A stretch of 64,000 bases of DNA from the NCBI RefSeq assembly GCF_025791835.1, contig NZ_JAOXLP010000001.1:248001-312000 (forward strand), read 5' to 3'. The notes beneath the pieces are model-generated. The model saw only the letters and a list, made by a program, of their open reading frames with translations. It did no database searches and was not told where the DNA came from. Positions 17,829 to 25,939 of the stretch are shown piece after piece; the stretch's first letter is position 1, and each line of letters starts with the position of its first letter. This DNA is from Roseomonas xinghualingensis (GTDB taxonomy: Bacteria > Pseudomonadota > Alphaproteobacteria > Acetobacterales > Acetobacteraceae). The translations under genes were made by a program, and so were the position numbers.

Positions 17829-18432
17829 GGTGATGGCGAGGCCAGGGGACGGAAGCCTTTCTTCGCCGGATCCCCGGCCTCGCTGATTTCTGTCTGTTCT
17901 ATTCTGTTCGTTTATTTGCCGAGACGCCCGGGACGGATCCGCAGGGCGCCTTACCTGGGGCGGGATGCCTCTTTGCAAGCCACGAGGTTTGCAAGCCACG
18001 GGCCGATCCTTGGCCCGCTTGCCGCTTTTCCGGGCTGTGGCCCACCTGCGCGGCGACGCCTCCGGGCCTTCTGAAAGCGACTTGAAGTAGACCGACCCTG
18101 GCGCAGCGCGGGTGCCGCACATGTCCTGCGGCCAGAGCAACGTCATTCCCCCCATGCTCTATCGGCATGTCGCACTGGAGCATCCTGTGCGTACGGAATG
18201 GAAACTACATGGGTGAATAGTCCTATAAACTTAAGTTAAATGTGCGTGTCCTTATCGAATCGATCTCGTTTTTGCCGAATATTGTGGTTTCAAGGTTGAT
18301 GTCGTGACCAACGGCGGCTAGCCAGACGTCAACGAAAAAGAAGATTACTTAAGTCTCTCGTATCATTTGGCAAAAAGATACGGATTGTACTTATTTCATT
18401 TTGAATATTGAACGTTAGTATTGGGGAATAAT
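17829..18432. other. 604-bp noncoding region turning AT-rich upstream of the RTX gene
   Basis: No credible coding frame was found. The left half is of ordinary composition and holds a 13-bp direct repeat TTTGCAAGCCACG (17972-17984 and 17988-18000, 16-bp period). From about 18190 to 18432 the DNA is strikingly AT-rich compared with the rest of the window. A weak promoter-like pair, TTGGCA (18367-18372) and TTATTT (18391-18396) with an 18-base spacer, precedes the RTX gene. The composition suggests acquired DNA or a silenced/regulated promoter. Confidence 0.55.
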
Positions 18433-20163
18433 ATGGCTGTACTTACTGTTGGCAATGGACAGCAATTCTCGACTATTGCTTCGGCGGTGAATGCCTCAAG
18501 TGACGGCGATGTCGTGCAGGTTCAGGCTGGCACCTACACGAACGACTTCTTCACGGTGAACACCGACATCACCATCCAGGGTGTGGGTGGCATGGCCAAG
18601 ATCGTGGCCACGGAAGAGCCCTCGAATGGCAAGGGGATCATCGTCTCCCGGGCCGATGTCACGCTCGACAGCCTCGACCTTTCGGGGGCGAAGGTCTCCT
18701 CGAATAACGGCGCGGGGGTGCGCTACGAGACCGGTAACCTCACGATCACCAACAGCTACATCCACGACAACCAGAACGGGGTGCTGGCGAATGCCGACGC
18801 CTCGGGCAGCATCACCGTCCGCAACAGCGAGTTCGACGGCAACGGTGCGGGCGACGGCTTCACGCACAACCTCTATGCCAACGGGGTCGGCTCGCTGGTG
18901 ATCGAGGACAGCTACTTCCACGATGCGGTGGTGGGGCATGAGATCAAGAGCCGTGCTCTCAACACCACCATCACCAACAACCGCATCTTCGACAATGAGG
19001 GCAACGCCAGCTACAGCATCGACCTGCCCGATGGCGGCAAGGCCGTGATCGCTGACAACGTGATCCAGCAGAGTGCGAACACCAGCAACCCTGCGATCAT
19101 TCACTTTGGCGGCGAGAATGCTCCGCCGGCGGGCTCCAGCCTCAGCATCACCGGCAACACGGTGATCAACGATCTGGACACGCCCAGCGCCAAGCTGCTG
19201 CTGAACCACACGGATCTGACGGCGCAGGTTTCGGGTAACCGTGTGGAGGGCCTGAGCAGCGACCAGATCTCCACCGGTGCCGCGCAGGTTTCTGGCATCG
19301 ACTATTTGAACGATGCGCCGGCGCTCGACATGTCCTCGCCCTGGACGGAAACCTCCTCGCCGGCTCCTGTGGAGCCGACGCCGACGGTGCCGCCCGTGCA
19401 GCCGACCCCGGAGGAGCCGACCTCGGACGAGCCGACTTCTGAGGAGCCGACCCCGGAGGAGCCGACCTCGGACGAGCCGACTTCTGAGGAGCCGACCCCG
19501 GAGGAGCCGACTTCTGAGGAGCCGACTTCTGAGGAGCCGACTTCTGAGGAGCCGACCTCGGACGAGCCGACCCCGGAGGAGCCGACCTCGGGTGAGCCTG
19601 CACCTCTTCCTGCAGGGCCCACGGCGCCGAAGCCATGGCCGATCTCGGGCGTGACCCGTGAGGGAACGGGTGGCAACGACCGTCTGACCGGCACCGTGCA
19701 GCACGACAAGCTCGTCGGACTTGACGGCAATGACCGGCTGCATGGCGGTGACGGCCACGACCTGATCGAGGGCGGCGCGGGCGATGACCGGATCATCGGC
19801 GGGAATGGCCTCGACACCCTCCTGGGCGGCGATGGCAATGACCGGCTGTCCGGCGGCGGCGGCCAGGACTACCTGAGCGGCGGCAGCGGCGACGACACGC
19901 TGACTGGCGGTAACGGCAACGACAACTTCCACAGCTTCGGCTTTGGCTGGGGGAATGATGTCGTGACGGACTTCTCGCTGGCGTCTGACGACGTTCTCCT
20001 GCTGGAAGGATACGGCTTCTCCAACCTCGAGGAGATGCAGGCCGCTGCCGAATTCGACGGGCGGTCCAGCGTCATCACCTCCCAGCATGATGCCGACACC
20101 TCGATCAAGCTGATCGGCGTCAACGTCGCCAACATGACGTCGGACGACATCTTCTTCGGGTGA
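18433..20163 (+). CDS. Secreted beta-helix protein with Ca-binding RTX repeats
   Basis: A 576-residue predicted type I secreted exoprotein. Residues ~1-300 form a right-handed parallel beta-helix (repeating N-x-I strands such as LTITNSYIHDNQNGV, ITVRNSEFDGNG and TTITNNRIFDNEG), as in pectate-lyase-like or carbohydrate-binding domains. Residues ~327-390 are an acidic linker of (E/D)EPT(S/P) pentads. Residues ~410-500 contain RTX nonapeptides (LDGNDRLHGGDGHDLIEGG and GGSGDDTLTGGNGNDNF), then a C-terminal domain ending in DDIFFG, consistent with a C-terminal secretion signal. There is no N-terminal signal peptide. No HlyB/HlyD/TolC genes are adjacent. The enzymatic activity, if any, is unknown. 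The ATG at 18433 is preferred to the TTG at 18421. Confidence 0.85.
   Translation: MAVLTVGNGQQFSTIASAVNASSDGDVVQVQAGTYTNDFFTVNTDITIQGVGGMAKIVATEEPSNGKGIIVSRADVTLDSLDLSGAKVSSNNGAGVRYETGNLTITNSYIHDNQNGVLANADASGSITVRNSEFDGNGAGDGFTHNLYANGVGSLVIEDSYFHDAVVGHEIKSRALNTTITNNRIFDNEGNASYSIDLPDGGKAVIADNVIQQSANTSNPAIIHFGGENAPPAGSSLSITGNTVINDLDTPSAKLLLNHTDLTAQVSGNRVEGLSSDQISTGAAQVSGIDYLNDAPALDMSSPWTETSSPAPVEPTPTVPPVQPTPEEPTSDEPTSEEPTPEEPTSDEPTSEEPTPEEPTSEEPTSEEPTSEEPTSDEPTPEEPTSGEPAPLPAGPTAPKPWPISGVTREGTGGNDRLTGTVQHDKLVGLDGNDRLHGGDGHDLIEGGAGDDRIIGGNGLDTLLGGDGNDRLSGGGGQDYLSGGSGDDTLTGGNGNDNFHSFGFGWGNDVVTDFSLASDDVLLLEGYGFSNLEEMQAAAEFDGRSSVITSQHDADTSIKLIGVNVANMTSDDIFFG
19411..19590 (+). repeat. 15-bp minisatellite encoding the Glu-Pro-Thr linker
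   Basis: Twelve tandem copies of a 15-bp unit (GAGGAGCCGACTTCT and variants starting GACGAG or ending CCTCG/CCCCG) encode pentads EEPTS, DEPTS and EEPTP. The first six units are two copies of a 45-bp higher-order repeat. Unit length is a multiple of three, so copy-number change would alter linker length without a frameshift. Confidence 0.95.
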
Positions 20164-20273
20164 TCGCCTGGCGCGGCGTGCCTTGCCTCCCAGCTGTGAG
20201 GGGAATGCAGGCCGCGCCTTGCCCGCCCGCCGCTTCCAGGAGCGCGCGGAGCGGGTCTGTTGGGTGAATGTGG

Positions 20274-20301
20274 TTCGCGCGGGCCCTCTGGCCCGCGCGA
20301 A
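20274..20301. terminator. Hairpin between convergent RTX and pncB genes
   Basis: A perfect 12-bp stem TTCGCGCGGGCC / GGCCCGCGCGAA closes a CTCT loop midway between the convergent 3' ends at 20163 and 20345. There is no long T-tract on either strand, so it is a terminator candidate from position and stability. Confidence 0.6.
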
Positions 20302-20344
20302 TTGCGTCCCTGGCTGGAAGGGGCCGCTGGATCGTCCGTTGGCA

Positions 20345-21739
20345 TCAGACTTCCACGGGGATGTTGGCCACACCCTCCGTGCCGAAGACGGAGCGGTAGT
20401 GCTTGATCTCCCCGGCGGGGCCGGTGGCCTTGGTGTAGTTGTCGCTCAGCTTGACGGCGGGATGCCCCTCCACTTCCGTCACCTTGCAGACAAGGCTGAT
20501 GGAGGAGAATTCCGGTACTTCCACGGGGGAGCAACCGGCGAAATCATTGGTGAGCTTGGTGCCGATGCCGGAGCTGATGCGGCAGCGCGGCTCGTGGCGC
20601 CATTTCCTGCTGTCGTGGAAATCTTTCGCGTCCCTGAAATCCGCCGCGGTGTAGCCGGGCTGGATGCGGCCGCCGAATGTGGCGTGCAGTTGCAGTATCC
20701 GGTCGGCGTTGAGGCCATCCGATGGGATCAGCAGCTTCTCGCGCGGGTCGCGGCCATGGGCGGCGAAGAAGGCGAGCGCTTCCTCGCCACCGGTGAAGGG
20801 ATCCTTGCTGTCCAGTCGCACGCCGGCCCAATCCGCGGCCCAGTCGGGCGCGTCGCGGAAGAACTGGGTGGAGCCGTAGGTGTCGGGCAGCATCACGCGC
20901 ATGGCGGGGCCGTACATCTCCTGCCACAGGCGCAACACCTCATATTGCGCCCCCTTCAACCCGGTGCCGCCAAGGCGGCCGAGACGGGCCAGGGCGGTGA
21001 GCACCATGGGCAGTTCATGCGCGTTGGTGCCGATGGCTTCGAGATTGTGCTTGTAGGCCAGGTAGGTGTTGGAGGTCCCGGTGAACGAGCCGGGCAATTT
21101 CGCGGCGAGGAGCCCCAGCACGTATTCCTGCCACAGGAAGGAATGGCGCCTGCGTGTGCCGAAATCGGCGAACTTCAATCCGGGCACGCCAGCCAGGCGC
21201 TCGATCTTCGACCATAGCCTTGCCTTGGCGCGGGCGAAGAGGATGTCGAGGTCCATCTCGTCCAGCCGCGCATAGCCCCGGCGCGTGCGCAGCTCCGAGA
21301 GGATGGAGAGGGCGTGGATCTCCCAGAGCGTGACCTCTTCCCACGCGCCCTCGAAATCCAGCTGGAACTGGCCGTCGAGCCTGGAGAGGCGGTAGGGCGG
21401 GAGGGACAGGCCGGAGAGCCACTCCAGGAAGGCGGGCTGGAAGATGTTGCGCTGGCCGTAGAAGGTGTTGCCGGCCAGCCAGATCAGCTCGGACCTGGTG
21501 AAGCGCAGCGTGCGGACATGATCGAGCTGGGCGCGAAGCTCCGCCTCGTCCATCACCTCCGCGAGGCGGACCGAGTGCGTGCGGTTAATGACGGTGAAGC
21601 GGACGCGGGTGCCGCGGAAATGCTTCCAGATGAACTGCAGCATCGCCAGCTTGTACCAGTCGTCATCGAGCATGGAGCGGATGATCGGGTCGAGGGTCCA
21701 GTTGCGGTCATGCGCCCGCTTGGCGAGGTTATGGATCAT
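20345..21739 (-). CDS. pncB: Nicotinate phosphoribosyltransferase
   Basis: A 464-residue nicotinate phosphoribosyltransferase that makes nicotinate mononucleotide in the Preiss-Handler NAD salvage route. Seen: N-terminal SMLDDDWYKLAMLQFIWKHF, ELIWLAGNTFYGQRNIF, the RRRHSFLWQEY region, the substrate-loop GTSNTYLAYKHNLEAIGTNAHE with the phosphorylatable His region, and the PRPP-site segment LIPSDGLNADRILQL. The ATG at 21739 overlaps the stop of the upstream SIR2-like gene by 4 bp (ATGA). No other NAD genes are adjacent. Confidence 0.94.
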   Translation of the reverse strand: MIHNLAKRAHDRNWTLDPIIRSMLDDDWYKLAMLQFIWKHFRGTRVRFTVINRTHSVRLAEVMDEAELRAQLDHVRTLRFTRSELIWLAGNTFYGQRNIFQPAFLEWLSGLSLPPYRLSRLDGQFQLDFEGAWEEVTLWEIHALSILSELRTRRGYARLDEMDLDILFARAKARLWSKIERLAGVPGLKFADFGTRRRHSFLWQEYVLGLLAAKLPGSFTGTSNTYLAYKHNLEAIGTNAHELPMVLTALARLGRLGGTGLKGAQYEVLRLWQEMYGPAMRVMLPDTYGSTQFFRDAPDWAADWAGVRLDSKDPFTGGEEALAFFAAHGRDPREKLLIPSDGLNADRILQLHATFGGRIQPGYTAADFRDAKDFHDSRKWRHEPRCRISSGIGTKLTNDFAGCSPVEVPEFSSISLVCKVTEVEGHPAVKLSDNYTKATGPAGEIKHYRSVFGTEGVANIPVEV

Positions 21740-22575
21740 GGCGCTGCGCGGGCCTTTTCGCCCTGCACGCGCGTCAGCAACTCCTCCAGGAAGAGGGCGA
21801 GGGAGGCGGCGGGATTTTCGCCTTCGCCGGCGATCACGTTGATGCCCCATTGCGCGAGCACGGCTTCCTGCACGTCGTTGCGGCGCGGCATGAAGACAAA
21901 GGGGCTGGGGCGGTCCTTCTCGTAGCCGGAATCCCGCCAGATCTGGGCCAGCTTGTGCAGGAGCAGGCGGATGTTCAGGTCCGACATGCTGTAGCCGATG
22001 AAGAGCAGGGTGCGGCCGAGCGCATCAGCCCAGAGCTTGATGTCGAGCGGGGAGGAGAAGCTGAGGCGGTTGAGGTAGTCGGTCTCGGCGATGACCAGGG
22101 ATTGGTCGTCCTCGAAATCGCCGTGGTACTTGATGATCTGGGTGGCCTTGTTGTGGGCCTTGGCGATGTCGCGGGTATTGGCGATCTTCACATAAGGCCG
22201 GTCATGGACGCGGAAGGCGGTTTCCAGATTGGCGTCGTAGTTGGTGGTGTAGATGATGGGGAAGTCGAGCCGCACCACGATCTCGTGCAGGCGGGAGGCA
22301 CGGATCTTTTCCTCCGTGACGCTCCAGTTCCGGTCCATCCAGCTGCGCAGCGGGCCGATGCTGCCCTTCTGCAGGCGGTAGTACTCGGCCAGGGTCTGGT
22401 AGCTGCTGTCGGAGTTGAGGAAGCATGCGGGATCGAGGCCCAGCTCCTCGCCCATATGCTCGATCAGCTTGCGCCAGGAGGGCAGGCCGACCGTCATGGA
22501 GAGGCCAGCGCCGACGAAGAGGATGGCCCGCCTTTCCCGAACGACTTCAGCCAGGGAATCCAGATCAGAACGCAT
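21736..22575 (-). CDS. SIR2-like NAD-binding domain protein
   Basis: A 279-residue protein consisting almost wholly of a SIR2-like (sirtuin-fold) domain. All core motifs are present: GAGLS at 22-26 (NAD binding), TTNYD at 110-114 (Asn112, Asp114), catalytic-position His151 in KYHGDF, and GYSMSDLNIR at 194-203. The zinc-ribbon cysteines of deacetylase sirtuins are absent, so it belongs with the SIR2-like proteins whose defence members hydrolyse NAD (ThsA, DSR-type, pAgo-associated). There is no second effector, sensor or TM domain. It is the first gene of a two-gene unit and overlaps pncB by 4 bp. NADase, deacylase or sensor roles are all possible. Confidence 0.85.
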   Translation of the reverse strand: MRSDLDSLAEVVRERRAILFVGAGLSMTVGLPSWRKLIEHMGEELGLDPACFLNSDSSYQTLAEYYRLQKGSIGPLRSWMDRNWSVTEEKIRASRLHEIVVRLDFPIIYTTNYDANLETAFRVHDRPYVKIANTRDIAKAHNKATQIIKYHGDFEDDQSLVIAETDYLNRLSFSSPLDIKLWADALGRTLLFIGYSMSDLNIRLLLHKLAQIWRDSGYEKDRPSPFVFMPRRNDVQEAVLAQWGINVIAGEGENPAASLALFLEELLTRVQGEKARAAP

Positions 22576-22665
22576 CCTGAAGCACCACCAGGGAGCCGGT
22601 AGAACCCGGGGCGGAGAGGTGGGTTTCCGGGGAAGGACTTCCGGGCATGGGTCCCGGGGATGGGC

Positions 22666-22704
22666 AAAGAAAAGGCCCCGGCGGATCGCTCCGCCGGGGC
22701 CTTT
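22666..22704 (-). terminator. Rho-independent terminator after amtB
   Basis: A perfect 12-bp stem GGCCCCGGCGGA / TCCGCCGGGGCC with a 4-base loop lies just past the amtB stop and is followed on the minus strand by TTTTCTTT. It separates the ammonium transport operon from the SIR2/pncB unit. Confidence 0.9.
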
Positions 22705-22720
22705 GCCGTTCAGGCCTGGA

Positions 22721-24061
22721 TCAGCCGAGGCGCTCGCCGTGCAGGGCGACGTCGAGGCCCTCGCGCTCCTCCTCCTCGGTCACGCGCAGGCCGACGATCA
22801 CGTCCACGATCTTCAGCAGGATCCAGGTGCCGATGGCCGTGAACACGAAGGTGGCGACCACGGCATAGATCTGGATCAGGACCTGCGAGGCGCTGCCGAC
22901 CACGCCTTCCGGCGCGGCGGCGGTGGCCGAGAGCGGGCCATAGCTGAAGATGCCGACCAGGATGGCGCCGACGATGCCGCAGATGCCGTGCACGCCGAAG
23001 GCGTCCAGGCTGTCGTCATAGCCGCACCAGTGCTTCAGGGCGGTGGCGCCCCAGAAGCCGGAGAGGCCCGCGATCACGCCGATGATCAGCGCCGGAACCG
23101 GCAGGACGAAGCCGGCGGCCGGGGTGATGGCGACGAGGCCCGCGACCGCGCCGGAAATGGCGCCCAGGACGGAGGGCTTGCCCTTGGTCAGCCACTCGGC
23201 GGCGAGCCAGGCCAGGGTCGCGGCGGCGGCGGCAATCTGGGTTACCAGCATGGCCATGCCCGCGCGCCCGCCGGCGGCGCCGGCCGAGCCCGCGTTGAAG
23301 CCGAACCAGCCCACCCAGAGGAGAGAGGCGCCGATGACAGCGAGGGCGAGGTTGAAGGGCGACATGTTCTCGGTGCCGTAGCCGACGCGCTTGCCCAGCA
23401 CGATGGCGGCGACGAGGCCGGCGACGCCCGCATTGATGTGCACCACCGTGCCGCCCGCGAAGTCGAGCGCGCCCAGGCCGAAGATCCAGCCATTCGGATG
23501 CCAGACCCAATGGGCGATCGGGGCGTAGATGACCAGCAGCCAGAGGGTGGTGAAGATCACCATGGCCGAGAACTTCATGCGGTCCGCATAGGCGCCGGTG
23601 ATCAGGGCCGGTGTGATGATGGCGAAGGTCATCTGGAACATCAGGAAGACCGTCTCGGGGATGGTGAAGGCCACCGCCGAATCGCCCGTGCCCAGGGTGA
23701 AGGGCTTGTCCCAGTTCTCCGCCACGCCGCGGAGCATCACCTTGGAAAGGTCCCCGACATAGGCGCCGCCCTCGCCGAAGGCGAGGCTGTAGCCGGCCAC
23801 CATCCAGACGATGGAGGCGATGGCGGCGATGCTGAAGGACTGCATCATGGTGCCGAGCACGTTCTTCTTGCGGACCATGCCCGCGTAGAAGAGCGCCAGG
23901 CCCGGGATGGTCATCATCAGCACCAGTGCCGTGGAGGTGAGCATCCAGGCGGTGTCGCCCGAGTTCACCGTGGCCTCAGCGTCCTGCGCCAGGGCGGGGC
24001 CGGCCATCATCGTCATGGCAGCGGCGGCCATCGCCCAGCCGCGCATGTGGGGTCGCATCAT
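22721..24061 (-). CDS. amtB: Ammonium transporter
   Basis: A 446-residue Amt channel with a signal peptide (GWAMAAAAMTMMAGPALAQ) and about 11 transmembrane helices. Seen: the N-terminal NSGDTAWMLTSTALVLMMTIPGLALFYAGMVR, the pore region FQMTFAIITPALITGAYADRM, DFAGGTVVHINAGVAGLVAA with the first pore His, and DDSLDAFGVHGICGIVGA with the second. The start at 24061 is chosen because AAGGAAAC precedes it; in-frame starts at 24085 and 24094 overlap or abut glnK. GlnK, encoded 29 bp upstream, blocks the channel in nitrogen excess. Confidence 0.94.
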   Translation of the reverse strand: MMRPHMRGWAMAAAAMTMMAGPALAQDAEATVNSGDTAWMLTSTALVLMMTIPGLALFYAGMVRKKNVLGTMMQSFSIAAIASIVWMVAGYSLAFGEGGAYVGDLSKVMLRGVAENWDKPFTLGTGDSAVAFTIPETVFLMFQMTFAIITPALITGAYADRMKFSAMVIFTTLWLLVIYAPIAHWVWHPNGWIFGLGALDFAGGTVVHINAGVAGLVAAIVLGKRVGYGTENMSPFNLALAVIGASLLWVGWFGFNAGSAGAAGGRAGMAMLVTQIAAAAATLAWLAAEWLTKGKPSVLGAISGAVAGLVAITPAAGFVLPVPALIIGVIAGLSGFWGATALKHWCGYDDSLDAFGVHGICGIVGAILVGIFSYGPLSATAAAPEGVVGSASQVLIQIYAVVATFVFTAIGTWILLKIVDVIVGLRVTEEEEREGLDVALHGERLG

Positions 24062-24090
24062 CGTTTCCTTGTTGTTGGTCGTCATGGGCC

Positions 24091-24492
<402 letters not shown>

Positions 24493-24573
24493 CTACAACC
24501 AGCGGAGGTGGCGGGTGGTGGCGCATTGCTCAAATCTTGGGCAGAACACCGCCACGCGATGCAGGATGAGACG

Positions 24574-25881
24574 ATGGCTCCGCAGGACGACGCACTGGAA
24601 CTGGATGTGCTGGTGATCGGCGCCGGGCCGGCGGGGGGCACGCTGGCGGCGGCGCTGGCGACGGCGGGGCTTTCGGTGGCGGTGGTGGATTCGCAGCCCC
24701 TGCCGCCGATGGAACTGCCGGCCTTCGACGGGCGTGCCTATGCGATCGCGGCGAGCAGCCGGAACCTGCTGGAAGCGGCGGGGATCTGGGGGCTGCTGCC
24801 GGACGATTCCTGCGCGATCACGGGCATCCGGGTGACCGATGGGCGGCCGGGGGAGCGGCCCTCGCGCCTGCATCTACATTTCGATGCGGCGGAGATGGGC
24901 GAGGAGGCCTTCGGCTGGATGGTCGAGGCGCGGTCCCTCCGCGTGGCGCTGAACGCGCGGATGGCGGCGCTGCCGGGGCTTCGGGTTCTGGCGCCGATGA
25001 CGGTGGAACTGGAGCGGCGCGCGGATGGGGTGGCCGGGCGGCTGTCGGATGGGCGGATGGTCCGGGCGCGGCTGGCGGTTTCGGCGGAAGGGCGGCGGAG
25101 CACGCTGCGCGGGGAGGCCGGCATCGGCGCCGCGCGGCTGGATTACCGGCAGGTGGGGATCGTCTGCGCGATCGCGCATGAGCGGCCGCATGGCGGCACG
25201 GCGCTGGAGGCCTTCCTGCCGAACGGGCCCTTTGCGCAGCTGCCGCTTTCTGATGCTTTCCCGGATGGCGAGGGGGAGCGTGCGCGGGCGGCGCGGGAGG
25301 GCTTCCCCCATGCCTCGGCCATCGTGTGGTCCGAGCGGACGGATCTGGCGCCGCATTTCATGGCGATGGATGGCACCGCCTTCGCGCGAGAGGTGACGCG
25401 GCGGATGGGGGACCATCTGGGCGCGTTGCGGCTGGTGGGCGGGCGGTGGTCCTATCCGCTCTCAGCGCTGCAGGCGATGCGCTTCACCGATACGCGGCTG
25501 GCGCTGGTAGGGGATGCGGCGCATGGCATCCACCCCATTGCCGGGCAGGGGCTGAATGTCGGTTTCCGGGACGTGGCGGCACTGGCGGAACTGGTGATCC
25601 AGGCCAAGGCGGCCGGTGGGGATGTGGGCGCGACTCCGGTGCTGGCGGCCTATCAGGCGGCGCGGCGGCCGGATTCCCTGCTGATGCTGGGAGCGACCCA
25701 TGCGCTGGAGCGGCTGTTCGGGAACGACATCGCGCCCCTGCGGATCGCTCGGCGGCTGGGCATCGCGGCGGTGGACCGCATTCCGCCGCTGAAAGGCTTC
25801 TTCGCGCGGCGGGCCATGGGATTCGGCGGCGGCGTGGCCTCCGGGCTGCTGCAAGGCCGCGGAATCATGCCCGTGGGGTGA
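24574..25881 (+). CDS. UbiH/UbiF-family FAD monooxygenase (ubiquinone biosynthesis)
   Basis: A 435-residue flavin hydroxylase of the UbiH/UbiF/COQ6 family. The FAD-binding motif is VLVIGAGPAGGTLAAALA near the N-terminus, followed by DGRAYAIAASSRNLLEAAGIW (family pattern), a mid DG/NADH-side region LAVSAEGRRSTLR, and the second FAD motif ALVGDAAHGIHPIAGQGLN. It likely hydroxylates a ring position of the ubiquinone precursor; which one cannot be told from sequence. The ATG at 24574 has AGGATGAG upstream, better than the ATG at 24559. Divergent from glnK. Confidence 0.9.
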   Translation: MAPQDDALELDVLVIGAGPAGGTLAAALATAGLSVAVVDSQPLPPMELPAFDGRAYAIAASSRNLLEAAGIWGLLPDDSCAITGIRVTDGRPGERPSRLHLHFDAAEMGEEAFGWMVEARSLRVALNARMAALPGLRVLAPMTVELERRADGVAGRLSDGRMVRARLAVSAEGRRSTLRGEAGIGAARLDYRQVGIVCAIAHERPHGGTALEAFLPNGPFAQLPLSDAFPDGEGERARAAREGFPHASAIVWSERTDLAPHFMAMDGTAFAREVTRRMGDHLGALRLVGGRWSYPLSALQAMRFTDTRLALVGDAAHGIHPIAGQGLNVGFRDVAALAELVIQAKAAGGDVGATPVLAAYQAARRPDSLLMLGATHALERLFGNDIAPLRIARRLGIAAVDRIPPLKGFFARRAMGFGGGVASGLLQGRGIMPVG

Positions 25882-25939
25882 GCAGTCGCGCCCTGAACCC
25901 AAAGAGCAAGCCGGAAGTCCAGGGGAGTTCTTTCTCCCG

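Noticed and set aside
19411..19590. Possible CRISPR-like or clustered repeat
   Set aside because: Units are 15 bp, directly adjacent, without spacers and in frame inside a coding sequence; it is a protein linker repeat.
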